Below, piece after piece: positions 22,653 to 34,818 of a DNA stretch of 64,000 nt. The translations under genes were made by a program, and so were the position numbers. The stretch's first letter is position 1; every line of letters begins with the position of its first letter. Below the pieces are notes generated by a model. It was not told the origin of the DNA, did no database searches, and was given only the letters and a program-made list of their open reading frames with translations. Origin of the DNA: Anaeramoeba flamelloides (taxonomy: Eukaryota > Metamonada > Anaeramoebidae); contig JANTQA010000008.1 in NCBI GenBank assembly GCA_027625915.1, forward strand, positions 2,187,001 to 2,251,000, given 5' to 3'.

Positions 22653-25110
22653 CAGACTTTAAATTTTCATCATTTTTTTTAAATGTGTTCTCATTGCTTG
22701 GATTTCTTTTTGAATTGAATCTATATGAATTATTTTCTTCGATATCTGCCAAATAACCAAAATTCAGGATATTATCAAAGTTCTTTAATTTTATTTTATT
22801 ATAATTTTTTTTATATTTTTTTTCATCTTCATGGAAATTATATTTTTTATGCCAATATAATTTTTTCATGACTTCTAATTCGGTGCCTTTTTTCCGAAAA
22901 AACCATCCTATTTCGTTAGCTTCTGGCTCCCAAAATCCAATATCTCTGCAACTAGTTGCGGTTTCTTTTTCCTCGGAAACAGAATTAAGATTGTCAATGA
23001 TTTGCTGGAATTTTGAAATCATTTGCTTTTTGGCTAATTCTTTCTCCTTTCGTTTTCTTTCTTTTTCCAATTTTCTTTCTTTTTGTTTCTTTTTGTTTGG
23101 CAATATGAACGAATTAGATAATTTGAAACTGAAAATGGCATTTATGGATTTTTTTCTCGAAATAGATGTTTCGTCTGATGATAGCTCTGATGATGAATTG
23201 GATGATGATGATGTTGATGTTGATGTTGATGATGAATTCGAAGATAAGGTTAAAGTAGAACTTGAACTTGAGTATGGAGTTGGAATTGTTTTGTGATTTA
23301 ATTTCAAAGAATTTGGATCAGAGCCTGTAAAATCCAGATTTGAGAGTGAATGTATTTTGGAATCTAGAATTGGATCAGATAATTCAGTTTTTGTTGTGGC
23401 GCCATCTAAATACAGCAAATCGTTTTTATATGTATCCCTTGAAGGAGAAATATAAAAAGATTTCATTTGAAAGCAAACGATTGTATGGAATTTTTTTTCT
23501 CCAATTCTGGAATAGATTCGGATTAAATAATAATAAATTTTATTAAATATCGGTGCTTTATTGTCTATGTTAAGTAAAGTATTAAAGCTTTGATCATTTT
23601 TTGAAGACTCTATGATTTTTTGAATTGTTTCATTTTGGGATAATTCCCACCGAATATTTTTAGGCTTTGTGTATTTATTAGGTTTTGGAATCTTAAATTT
23701 TTTTTTTTTTTTTTTCTTCTCATTCTTTTTTGGTTTTCCTGAAAACTGTTCTGATGGAATTGGTATAGTAGCTAATTTTTGAATTGCCTCCTTCAGCATA
23801 TTACACTTAATATAGCATCTAGAAAGCAAAATACCAAATTCTGGAATAAATGGTATTACCTCTGACAAGTGCTGTGCTTTAGATAATGCCTTTTTTGGCT
23901 TGAAGTGGATTAATGATTTTATTAATTCTATTTGTACTGGGACCATTAGGTGATCTTGTATATAATGATCTTTTTCTTTTTGCTTTTGTTGTTGTTGTGG
24001 TGGTGGTGGTGGTGGTTGTTTTTTTTGCTGTTGCTGTTGTTGTTTTTTTTGTAGTTGTTGTGGTTGCTGTTCTTGGTTTTTTAATTTCTGTGGTTGTTCT
24101 TTTTTTTTACTAATCTCTTTTTGGTATTTCCTTTTTCTTCTTTCGATTTCTTCTTCTTTTTGAAATCTCTTTAAGGTGCCCTCCAATAGCTTGACACTTT
24201 CCTTAATTTTTCTTTGCTTTCGTTGGACTCTTGCAAGTGGCGCAACAAAGCACGGATCAATTTCTTTCGCTAATTTTTTCCAATATGCGATCCCTTGCCG
24301 AAACCTGCAATTTTGAAGAAACCATCTTTCGACTGATCGAATAAATTGATTATGCACAATGCTCGGTAAAAGTCTTGGATAAATCCCAGAGACTTTGAGG
24401 ATTCTCTTCTTTTCAATTAGTTGTGTAATGTCGTTAATAATCGAAGAATTGCTATCCCTTATTGGATCCTTGGAATTTAGTGCACGGATTGGGACATAAT
24501 CATTTGGTGGATTCTTCATACAAAATGTCCGAATAAAAGAAGACACCCTTAACTCACACCAAAACAAATCTTCGTCGATCGTTAGTCCTTCCATTTTGTT
24601 TCCAGACGTGTCGTAATATTCCCTTTCGATTTCAATTTTGATTTCGGGCTGTTTGTTTTCATTGTCTTCTTTTTCCTTTTCTTTTCCCTTTTGTTTTTGT
24701 TTTTTTACTTTTTTTGTTTCTTCGATCTCTGTTTTTGGTCTTTTGATATTAACTTTGAACCGGGCATCAACTTGTGAAAACGGATTGTAAGTCGAGTAAA
24801 TAAAAGATTCAATCCGATAAGTCCCATTCTTTTTCATCTTCTTTTTGTTTGTTTCTTTTATTTGTCGATCAAGCAAATCCTTGGCGTACTTTTCAATAGA
24901 TCCAAGCCTTTGAAAAAATTCAAGACCAAAAACATAATGGTAATACCCAAAATCCTGACTTTCAGATCCTTTTTTGAGTGCCTTAATTATATAGCATAAA
25001 TCGGCTAAGTGGAATGTTGATCCATATGTTTTTAATTGTCTCGTCCTATATTTTAATGTTTGGTAAGTATTTGTTTCAACTGCTTCATAAATACCAGTTA
25101 GTACATCCAT
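21631..25110 (-). CDS. 1159-aa TPR-type protein, possible ChAPs (exomer Bch1/Bud7) relative
   Basis: One uninterrupted 1159-residue frame with ATG at 25110-25108. Residues 1-360 hold a folded region with blocks that remind me of the ChAPs family of Arf1-dependent cargo adaptors (fungal Bch1/Bud7): DFGYYHYVFGLEFFQRLGSI, YSTYNPFSQVDARFKV and DLFWCELRVSSFIRTF. These are followed by TPR-like helices (WKKLAKEIDPCFVAPLARVQ) and HLSEVIPFIPEFGILLSRCY. A final helical repeat region is near 1040-1130 (WCRYGDLGGKLHQNKKAIRC). Between these are long low-complexity inserts: Gln/Pro runs at about 365-400, a Ser/Thr stretch at about 635-680 and a long Asn/Lys run at about 810-1000 made of drifting ATTCTTATT-like triplets. 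If it is a ChAPs protein it would act at the trans-Golgi. The assignment is from memory of the family and is tentative; a TPR protein of unknown role is the fallback. Confidence 0.5.
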
Positions 25111-26164
25111 AATTTTTCAAAAAAAGAAAAATTTTAAACAAAAGAAAATGAGAGAATTTTGAAATTGGAAATTATTTGGATTTTTGAAACACAAGAAATC
25201 AAATTGAAAAATTGTCTTGTTAATTTCCATTTCTTTTGAATGTTGTTCTAATGAACTGGAATTTTGTTTTTGGAATTTCAATCAATCGGATTTTTTCCTC
25301 AGTTGAAATTCTGAACAAAACGAGAAATAATCTGTTAAACTTTGCTATTCTCAAAATGGCCTATTTGGTAAAAATTTTTAGTTTTGATCAAAACAGATTT
25401 TTGAAAGGGAAAATTTTAGGGTCAAACGAATTAGAAAAATGAGTGGGTGTGGTGTTTTTTGTGTGTTTTTAAAAAAGATTCCAAAAACTTGAACAAAGAT
25501 CAAGTGACGAAATTTGCAAAGCATATCAGAAATCATAATAATCATTTAAAATTCAATTTAAAGTCATCTACAAATTCCAAACGATCTGATATATCTTGGT
25601 TTTAAAATAAGTATTTAAAAATAATTTGGAGGGAATCAAGAACTACATTTTATAACAGAAATTTCAGAATTAATCCGTATTGTTGCGTTTGGTGATGTTT
25701 GCAAGGTTCACAGCATTTTCTTTGGGTAAATCAGTTTAGAAAAATATGATAATTTTTGATTTATTTTTCAAAATTTGGACTTGTTTATTTGTCAGTTTTT
25801 ACTATCATAAATTGATTTGAGTTGAAATAATATATTAAAACAAATTTATCATGTATAGATTGTCGAAAAATCTTTCTAGTTGGTTTTTCTGATTTTGAGG
25901 GTTGTTTAATATAGTTTTAAAATTGATAAATTCAAATAAATCAATGAAAATTTTTGTTTCATTTTTCTTAATAGAATTAATTTTACCATAGTTTGATTAA
26001 AGCACTCTATTGAGTTTAAAAGTTCAAGAAACACTTTGTAAAATTAGTTGACCTTCAAAATGTTGTTTAACAATAACTGTTTTCAAAGTAAAAGTTACAA
26101 TATTTTCTCAAAATGGAAATTGAACTATTACTTTTTATCTTTTGTTGGGTTAATTAATTAACTG

Positions 26165-27225
26165 GAGCTGAAAAAAATTGGTCCATAAAACAAAAGTATG
26201 ACACTTATTTTGTCAAAAATTAAAAAATTTAATTGCCAATATTAATAAAATTGTTCAAAACCACCCGAATTTTTTGAAGATAATAAGAATTCAAATTGAG
26301 ATAAAAATCTTTTAAGAATTATAGTATCTAACTTAGATTTTCTTCATTTCAATTACAATAAGATCCATCTTATAGAATGTCTTAAAAATCAAATTTTTAT
26401 TTTTGAGAATAAAAAAGTGGTAAAAATTAGTAAAAAGTACATTTTTTGGACAATTCATATATCTGGTAAATTACCCCTTTCAGAAATAACCCACAAAATT
26501 TAATCTTAATTATTTTGTGAGTACTTGAGAAAATTTTGATTCAGGTTAAGATAAAGTAATTTTGAAAATGGCCAATTTCTGATTTTTCGATTTTTCATTG
26601 TAAATTTTAATAGTACCTGTAAACATATTTTTTTCAAAAAAATAGCATTGAATATCTCGGTTGAGGATTAGAGGTGCAATAGAATCAATATAAAATTCAA
26701 AGAAATAGCCCAAGAAAGACTTTATTTTAAAATAACCTTTAAAATGGAAAAGATAAAAAATAGTGAGAATTTTTCATTTCTTTCAGATTTAGATTTGCTG
26801 TCTTTTTCCAATTAATAACTGAAAATTATTATTTCTAGTTCTCAAATATTTTACCAATTATATGTAGTAAAACAATAAAAATCTTCACAAATCCAAATAA
26901 GAAATTGATATTTTTTGAAATTTTATTTCGCTTCCTTATTGGACTTTGGGATAAAATTTTAATAATTTATGCATGATATTAACAATAAATTGAAAGATGA
27001 TTTTTAAGAAATTCTTCTTGTGCTATATTGATTAAATTGAAATTATAGTAAAATGCGTTAAGTAGTATCCTATTTCTTACAAAAGGTTTTAATCTCAATT
27101 TGAATTCTTATTATCTTCAAAAAATTCGGGTGGTTTTGATCAGTTTTACTAATGTTGGCAATTAAATTTTTTATTTTTGATAAAATAAGTGTAATACTTT
27201 TTTTTCATATACCCATTTTTTTCCC
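26165..27225. repeat. ~1.06-kb foldback element
   Basis: Inverted arms of roughly 200 bp: 26180-26395 pairs with 27005-27220. The left arm has CAAAACCACCCGAATTTTTT and the right arm its complement at about 27118-27137; both then run through TAAGAATTCAAATTGAGAT or its complement. The centre (26440-26960) is shared with 4280-4620 and, in part, with 12590-12760, 19490-19645 and 55320-55420. No coding frame. Probably a non-autonomous DNA element with long arms. Confidence 0.72.
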
Positions 27226-28859
27226 CAACAATTAATTTTATATTTTTTTAAAAAGTATAATTATTTATATTTTTTAATTATTCCTTTTCCTATTTTTTTT
27301 TTCTTAAGAACTATTGGAATTTTATGTCAGTTAAAATTGCTTTTATGGACACAAAAATATTTTTTTTGACTGGAAAAAATGTTCAGCCAAGAAACCAAGT
27401 TCTGAATTGCAAATTTGTGTTTGTTTTCAAAAAAAGTGTACTTTGGGTAAACATTTATATTAACATAATCCAAAATTTATTCTGAAAAAGTTTTAAAATC
27501 ACGGCACTTTTATTAGACTTACTTTCAACTTCATATTAAAATTTTTGAGAGTTGATGGGGGGTTTTAGAAATATACCTTAATAAATCGCAGAAAGGGTAG
27601 TGTAGGAAGGGGTAAATAAACTTGATTTTAATCTTTACCTCATTTTGGACTTAAATGATGTAAAATTTTTTATAAAAATTACCCCTTTTTTTTTTTAAAA
27701 ATTTTCCGTAAAAATTGTAAAAAAAAAAAAAAATTAGAATATTTTATGTTCTTTAATAGGTATTAATTTTTTTAACCTTTTTTTCTATTTCTTGTATTGG
27801 TTTGTATTTTGAACAGAACATAATATTCAGATAGTCATTCAAATTGGAAAAGATTATCCTTTTTAGAAATTATATTTAGTTATTATCCAAGTTAGTTTCA
27901 AAAGCGAAAAAAGTTTAATCAAAAATCTTAAATTAAAAAAAAAAAAAATAAAAAAAAATGTGGAAAATACGAAAAAATGTGGATTATTTAGGTATTATGA
28001 TATTTTTATTAGGATATTTTTTCTCTCATTAATCTTTCTATTTTCAAATGAAAGTGGTGAGTAAAAGTTTGAGATAAAAATCAAATAAATAGTAGATGTT
28101 ACTTATGATAAAATACTGTATTTGGAAGAGAGCGTATCCAACACTCTATATATATAAAATAAAAAAAAAAAAAAAAAAAAAAAAAAAGACTATTCAAATA
28201 CCCCATATCATCTTGATAAGCCCATAGCTAATAATTAACAAATTGCTTTACAGTTACAAGAAAATTTATAAATAAAAAAAAATAACAAAAAATAATTTTT
28301 TGTTGATTTTGAAGAGTTTTTGTATTTAAATGAAAAATCTAAAAGTGAAGATTTAAATGGAAAATTATATCTAGAAGAATAATGTATATTTTAAGAAAAT
28401 TACTAAACAATTTTTTATCATAAAAAAAATCAAAAAAATAATTTGAAAAATTGGGAAAATTTAGCAAAATTTTGCAAAAAAATTATTCATAATTTAAAAT
28501 TTGTAATAATTTTTACTAAATTATTCCTCAAAATTGATTTTCCCCTTGATATACTATTCAATATTGAATTAGATATCACAATGTAACATGAACAAGATAA
28601 AAATAATTTTAGTATGAAATATAGTTTTTAGATGCTGGTACAAGTATTCTGGGTCAATGTACTTGTTTTTTTACAGATCTAATATACTCATCATTAATAA
28701 AATAATAATTAATACCTGAAATTTAATCAAATATGTTTTTTTAGTGGTCAGTTCTGATTTAAGTATTGTATTTAGAAAGTTTTAAAAGACATTTGGCTTC
28801 GAAAGGATAAAATTATTAACTTTATTGTTTATACGGTCAGTAAGTATACTAAGTAGCAA

Positions 28860-29445
28860 ATAAAGGTATTTAATGTTTACAATCCCTGAAATTTGAAAAA
28901 AGATTATCTTGTGTCATTTGTTACCACTTGTTAATTTGGTTATTAACTGATCGATATTGTACTTGGTATGGATTTTAATGGTGGTTCAAAATGTCAATTT
29001 TTGGCAATTTATTTTTATTTTTTCCGAAATCTGAATTGAAGAGTTTAAGATTTATAGATTGATAGGTGTTCAAGAATAACTTTTGAATTTTGGGTTGTAG
29101 AAAAGAATCTTGATTTACTTTTATGTCAATTAATCAAATGAAAAAATAATATTTTTTAAAAGCTCCCAATAAAACCAAACTTAATTAAAATTTCAATCAA
29201 CAACCTACAAACTACATTTTTTTTATAACTTAAGTTACAGCCAAATTATCTTAAACTCTTCAATTCTGATTTCGGAAAGAAAAAAAAATAAATTGCCAAA
29301 AATTGACATTTTGAACCACCATTAAAATCCATACCAAGTACAAGATAGATCAGCCAAGAACCAAATCGGTAACTTAAAACACCCTTCACAAGATAATCTT
29401 TTTTTCAAATTCCAGGGGTTGTAATCCTTAAATGCATTATTAACA
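28860..29445. repeat. Foldback element with well-preserved arms
   Basis: Left arm about 28865-29052, right arm about 29258-29440. The inner part of the arms, containing TTGGTATGGATTTTAATGG and AAAATGTCAATTTTTGGCAA, is identical for over 50 bp, which suggests recent formation or gene conversion. The ~200-bp centre is non-coding and unrelated to the arms. Confidence 0.8.
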
Positions 29446-30002
29446 AATAATTGACACAGGGTTAACAGGATAATCCAATGAACGTGTTATTTACCAAATA
29501 GTATAAGATCAATATAGAAAATAATAAAATTTTGTTATATACTTATCATTAAGTTTAGATAGTTGAATAAAACGGATAATTTAGATAAATCAACAAAAAA
29601 AAAAAAAAAAAAAAAAAACTAGCATAATTTTCCTGAATCTGAATCCTTTTTTTAACATGCCCTAAATTCTAAAAGGTTTTTTTATTATTCATATCGTTAA
29701 ATTGCAAAATCAGAATCTAAATATCCTTAACATTTAAGTAAAATTCAGAACTTCAAGTTTAAAATCAAAAATTTTTATATTATTTATTTAAATAATATTT
29801 TCAATTGATATTGACGATAAATTCATTTCTGTATTTTATTTTTTTTTATTTATTGGGGGATGTAAAAGTGCATTTTTCATTGGAAGTGCATACCCTTTAA
29901 AAATAGTAATTTATTGTATTGTTTCCTTATTTTTATATTTTAAGTATATTGAACAAAATTTATTTGTTTTTTTTTTATTATTTTCTAAATAGTAATATCT
30001 AA

Positions 30003-30160
30003 AATCTTTTTCAAACAAAAGGGTACATATCTCAGATCACCTATACGATTGTATTTGATTGTTAATAAGATAATTACTTATTGGTGATTTTCATTTTAAT
30101 TGTTCATTTTTTCTTTTTTTGTTTTTTTATTTATTTTAACTTGTTGAGATTTTTTGTGAA
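30003..30160 (+). repeat. Direct repeat partner of 5738-5900
   Basis: Begins ATCTTTTTCAAACAAAAGGG and continues with TTGTTAATAAGATAATTACT, matching 5745-5860 in the same order and orientation. No coding content. Confidence 0.6.
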
Positions 30161-30596
30161 TTTTAATTAATTTATTTGATTCTAGGATTTATTCTTTGCT
30201 ATAATTCAAATCGAAAATCAATATTTCATTCTTAAAAGGGTCTAATTAATTTATATTTCATTTTTAAGAATTAATCATATCGATGATAGATTACTCAAAA
30301 TTTGAATTCATTTAAAAAAAATTATTTATTTCCATTTTTATGAATAAATATTAGTAAGTATTTTTTGATTTATTTAAGATTATCTATAGTGGGTTTTATT
30401 AACCAATTATTAAAATTAACTGAATTGTTTTAAAATATTTTCAGTGCAAATTGTAAAAATTAAAGATTTGATACCGTTTGGATGGTGTTCTTATATTTTA
30501 CCCACGAGTTCAAAAATAATCCAGACAGCGGCAAGAAGGTTAATATAATTAAGCTAACTTGTGATTAATTTAATCAAAATAAATTAAAAATAAATT

Positions 30597-31281
30597 TGGT
30601 TTTATCTAAGGAATATAAAATAAAATTACAAATATCAATTATTTTTTATAATTGGACTTTTAATAACTTTTAAGAAATAAAAGTAAGTATAAACAACACA
30701 GGGTATTAGTTACTATTCTAATGAAAAAATACCTAATTAATCAATATATTTTTTAAAAATTGGAAAACTCCAGTTCTTAAAAATATTATTGAGAAAAACA
30801 ACAATGTCCGTTTAGATCTAGAATTGAAGACCAAAAAAATTAAATAAAACGCTAATTGATTAGACTTTTCTTTTCGAAATCAAGCCCTCAACGAAGAGTG
30901 TTGGTATTTGTGGTAACTATTTGAAAAAGGAAATGAAAATTTTGTGAAAATTTTTCACTTTTATTAAATAAATATCAAGATCAAAGATCGAAATAGAATT
31001 GGAATACAAATCAAAATAATTACTCTACAGTCATTTTTACTTTTTCTATATCATTAGAATAACATGTTTTTACAAAATGACTATTAATCTATAAATAAAA
31101 AAAAAATTGTAAAAAAATTATGTATCAAAAAAAAATTGAAAAAAAAAAAAGTAAAAATGTGAAAAAATGATTTCAATTTTTGTAATTTCAGAAATATTTT
31201 TTATTCTAATATCCATTCAATCACTTTAAACTAAAGTTATTCATATATTCTAAAAGACCTCCTTGATGGGAAATACTTTAT
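30597..31281 (-). mobile_element. TATAAAC-family TIR element, copy 2 (diverged)
   Basis: Full-length inverted relative of 1219-1927. Matching blocks in order: AAATATCAATTATTTTTTAT (30630), ACCTAATTAATCAATATATT (30730), GAGAAAAACAACAATGTCCG (30791), the AAATATCAAGATCAAAGATCG block (30966) and CAAAATGACTATTAATC (31074). The tips are degenerate. A second TATAAACTCTTTTTGAGTCA tip starts 2 bp beyond its right end, pointing away. Confidence 0.65.
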
Positions 31282-32301
31282 ATATAAACTCTTTTTGAGT
31301 CAAAGGGTTCAAGTTTTATTGAAGAACGCGAATATATTTTATAAGTTTAATTTATTATTCTCTTCAATATAATTTTTCAATTTTTAGATCAAAATTTGAT
31401 CATGGTTTTTTGTATTTTGTAATTTTTTTTTTTATTTTTGCTTATTCTTTTTAATTCTTCTTCATTTTGATTTTATTTTTTTCTTATGTATTTTTTTTTT
31501 AAAAAGTTAATTTGAAAATAATCCTTTGGTACCGAAATTAACACAAATAAAAGTGTGGGTTTTGTAACCATTTTTAAATGCATTCATACACTTAGAATTA
31601 AAAACTATTATTGTCAACATTTTTAATATCCAAAGAAATTGGGAAATTTTGCTGTGGTGTTCCAATGAAAGGAACGAAAAATATTATTGACCTTTTTTTT
31701 TTTTTTGAAATTTTTGTTTTTTCGGGTATTTCGTTTCTGGGTATTTCCTCTATTCCAAAGTTTATTATTGCTATTAGTTCCAAACAATCTTTGTTTGGTT
31801 GATTCTTTAAAAAAAGGGTGTTTTTTTTCGTTTTTGGCTGTGTATTTTTGAGTGAAATGGTGTTTATAAAGTTTAAAAATGAATTATTGGAAAAAAAAAA
31901 TTGAAATTTTTGTTATTTTGTATTATACAAACGTTAAGTATAAAAAATAAAAGCAAACAAAACTTGAAGTTAAAAACAAAATTAAAAATTATTATTATTG
32001 GAATAATAAATTATTAAAAACATAAAATATAATAATGACTAGTTAATTAACATAAACATAACTTTAAATTCAAGTATATGTTTTAAGGCTATTTCAAAAA
32101 AAAAAAAAGAAAGAAATAAAAAGAAAGCCGGGGTGTGTATTGTTAAAAATAAAAGATTACTGAGATCCTATCAAATTTTATATTTTATAGGTTTTTATAA
32201 AGTTCTTTTATTAATAAAATACAGACTGGAAAGGGTTTTTTTTTTTTCTTGAAATATACATTAAAAAAAAAACAATGTTTTGTCCAAAACAATAATATTG
32301 A

Positions 32302-32304
<3 letters not shown>

Positions 32305-32354
<50 letters not shown>
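32305..32354. repeat. (AT)n microsatellite, ~50 bp
   Basis: Uninterrupted TA repeat about 75 bp past the 3' end of the 795-aa coiled-coil gene on its downstream side. Confidence 0.92.
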
Positions 32355-32357
<3 letters not shown>

Positions 32358-32430
32358 GTTAAAAATTCTTGTCGTTGGTCTGTTTTAATATTAACCTGCT
32401 TATATAAGGGTGTACATGTGTGCTCTCATA

Positions 32431-34818
32431 TTACTTTTTCTTCTTTGTTTTTTTATTTTTGCTTTTTTTTTTTTTTTTATTTTTATTTTTCCTTTTTCTT
32501 TTCAACTGCTTCGCATATTCTTCCTGTAATAATTTTTGATCGTTTTTGAATTTTTCATTAGCTATTTTTAATTTTTCAAAAACGGGTTGGTATGATTTGT
32601 AAGCCAAATGGTTAATTATTTTCAAAAACTTAATTTGTTCTAGAATCAAGGAGACAATAAAATTATTTTGGGATTTTAAATTCATTTTTGTTTTAAATGC
32701 ATCAATATCTTCTTGGATATCCTCTAATTTTTGGTTACTTTTATTGACGATTTGTTTATAAATGGTTTCAAAGTCCGAATTGTTGTTTTCCAGTGTTGGT
32801 AATTTTGGATTGATAAATTTAATGCTTGTTCTTTTAATTCGATCAAGAAGTGACATGAATGTTTCAATTAAAGCATTGTTTTTCAATAAGGATTCCAATG
32901 TAGAAACCACATCTTGAATTCCGTTGGTATTGTTCTGGGTTGAATTGGGCATTGTTTGGTTCTTTGAAGATTCTTTATTTGGTTCGATTTGGATTTCGAT
33001 TTTCTTGACTTTAATTTCCTTTGTAATATGCTTACTCTTCACATTCTGTACATTAAAATTATCTTTTTCATGCGTGTTTTCTTTATCGTTATTTTCCTTC
33101 TTGATAGTTGTCGCCCGCTTATATGAGGATTGTAAATCGTTAATAATCAATTGTTTATTTTCCAATTCCTTCTTAAATCCAGCATTATGGTTTTCCATTT
33201 GCTCAATTGCTAACTGTAGCTCTTGTATTTTCTTGGAATTCTCCTGAAGGCTTTTTTCGTTTAATTCTTTTAATTGTTTTTCTTGGTCTTCCATTTGCTT
33301 TTCAAAACTCTGGTTTGTAAGATTCTCCTTTTTTTGATAATCGCTCAATAATTTGTAAAGCTTTTCGTTTTCGGTTTTTAAATTGCCAACGGTTATTGTG
33401 TTTTGTGCCAGGGTTTGATCCATTTCCTGATTTCTTTTTTGCAAAAATGCGTTTTTTTCTTTCGAGTTCTTATATTCCTTCTCAAGTAAAACCAATTTCT
33501 CATTTAATTGCTTTTGTAATTTCAAAAATGAGTTGATTTCTTTCCCATTTGATTTTATTTTGTTTTCAAAATTGGATTTTTCAATTTCGTTTTCATTTAA
33601 CATTTTTGTTGATTTGATCAATTGAAGCTTCAAATTTTCATTTTTTTCTTCCAAATCTGTTAATTTAATTTCTTCGTTGAGTGGCAAAATTTTACTCAGC
33701 TTTGAATTGAATTTCCTTGACAGTTCAGTGAGGTTATTCTCCATTTGTGTTATTTCGCTCCTAAGCTGCTCTTCAATGTCTGTTTTTTGAACAAGAAGTT
33801 TATTCAGATCCTTAATTTTTTCTTCCTTGTTCAGATTCTCCAATTCCGCAATTTCTAAATTGTTGACAACAGTCTCATAGTCTTCTAAAGTTTTTAAATT
33901 GTTTGCTAAGTGAGTAATTTCCAAATTCATCTGGGCAATTTGTTGATCTTTTTGAATCAACACTTGGCTTAAATTGCTTTTTTCTTCCTCTAATTGTATT
34001 ATCTGGTTCTTATCTTCTTGGTTTGCCTTGAGTCTTTTCCTTAATTTTAAATTTTCCTCGCACACGCTCATTTTTTCCATTTTTAAGAGATCAACTTGTT
34101 GGATTAACTCTTCATTTTGCAAAAATAATTGATTTCGATCTTTGATGTCTTGCTCTAATTTTTCTGTCTTTGTTTGCTTTTCCCGTAGCATTTGTATTTC
34201 AAGATCTTGTTCACAATTTTTCAAATCCAATTTTTCAATTTCTTCCTTCAAAAATTTATTTTTCTTCACTGTTTGGTTGTATTCATAAATGGCTTTGTCC
34301 TTTTGATCAATTAAGGAATTATTCTTTTCAATTAATTCATTGTTGTCGTTTTGGAGTTGTTGAAATGATTTGTCATTATACTCGCATGTTTCGTAGTATT
34401 CGTCACAATCGTTTTGAAGCGTTTGGTTTTCTGCCAATAGCTCCTCGGCAATGTCTTTCAATTGGAACAATTTTGTTTCAAGATCTTGAATAATGCTTTT
34501 TTTTTCATCAAGCTCTTCCTTTAAATTATGTTCGAGCATATTGCTGTTGATATTTTCTTTTTCTTCTGGTTGTGTTTGGATGCTTCTAGTTGGTTTGTTT
34601 GGGCGGTTTACTATTGACTTGCTTGTGAATGTATTGAAATCATATTTTCTTTTTGTGTGTGTTTTTTTTCTTTTGATTTTTTTTATTTTTATTTTTTTTG
34701 GTCGCTTTTTGTTTTGAATTTTGGTAACAGGTATAGTGCTTTGTCCCAGTGGTACCATATCTTCATTGTCAGGGAACAGTGAATTGGTTATTTCTTCAAC
34801 AGAAAAAATTGTTTCCAT
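32431..34818 (-). CDS. 795-aa coiled-coil protein, unknown
   Basis: Single frame with ATG at 34818-34816. Not recognised as a named family. A short acidic N terminus is followed by a strongly basic patch at about residues 38-60 (KKRPKKIKIKKIKRKK), which could be a nuclear localisation signal. Residues about 90-585 are nearly continuous heptad coiled coil rich in Glu, Lys, Gln, Asn and Leu. A Ser/Asn-rich linker follows. Then a C-terminal helical, less charged region at about 640-765 (VVSTLESLLKNNALIETFMS; NFIVSLILEQIKFLKIINHL) looks like a folded domain. The last 30 residues are almost pure Lys/Arg/Asn. No membrane segment is seen. Coiled-coil similarity to myosin-, golgin- or centrosome-type proteins is expected by composition alone and says little about function. 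Confidence 0.8.
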   Translation of the reverse strand: METIFSVEEITNSLFPDNEDMVPLGQSTIPVTKIQNKKRPKKIKIKKIKRKKTHTKRKYDFNTFTSKSIVNRPNKPTRSIQTQPEEKENINSNMLEHNLKEELDEKKSIIQDLETKLFQLKDIAEELLAENQTLQNDCDEYYETCEYNDKSFQQLQNDNNELIEKNNSLIDQKDKAIYEYNQTVKKNKFLKEEIEKLDLKNCEQDLEIQMLREKQTKTEKLEQDIKDRNQLFLQNEELIQQVDLLKMEKMSVCEENLKLRKRLKANQEDKNQIIQLEEEKSNLSQVLIQKDQQIAQMNLEITHLANNLKTLEDYETVVNNLEIAELENLNKEEKIKDLNKLLVQKTDIEEQLRSEITQMENNLTELSRKFNSKLSKILPLNEEIKLTDLEEKNENLKLQLIKSTKMLNENEIEKSNFENKIKSNGKEINSFLKLQKQLNEKLVLLEKEYKNSKEKNAFLQKRNQEMDQTLAQNTITVGNLKTENEKLYKLLSDYQKKENLTNQSFEKQMEDQEKQLKELNEKSLQENSKKIQELQLAIEQMENHNAGFKKELENKQLIINDLQSSYKRATTIKKENNDKENTHEKDNFNVQNVKSKHITKEIKVKKIEIQIEPNKESSKNQTMPNSTQNNTNGIQDVVSTLESLLKNNALIETFMSLLDRIKRTSIKFINPKLPTLENNNSDFETIYKQIVNKSNQKLEDIQEDIDAFKTKMNLKSQNNFIVSLILEQIKFLKIINHLAYKSYQPVFEKLKIANEKFKNDQKLLQEEYAKQLKRKRKNKNKKKKKSKNKKTKKKK

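Larger units (their letters stand above)
25111..32430. other. 7-kb gene-free, repeat-dense stretch
   Basis: No exon recognised on either strand. Contents: the foldback at 26165-27225, a block at 27390-27670 related to 15410-15660, the foldback at 28860-29445, the 30003-30160 direct repeat, the TATAAAC element at 30597-31281 with a second TATAAAC tip starting at 31283, and an AT microsatellite at 32305-32354. Homopolymer A/T runs over 20 bp occur at about 28159-28187 and 29598-29618. Confidence 0.6.

Noticed and set aside
22252-22662. Ile/Phe-rich hydrophobic frame resembling a membrane protein
   Set aside because: Antisense shadow of the Asn/Lys low-complexity insert of the 1159-aa protein.
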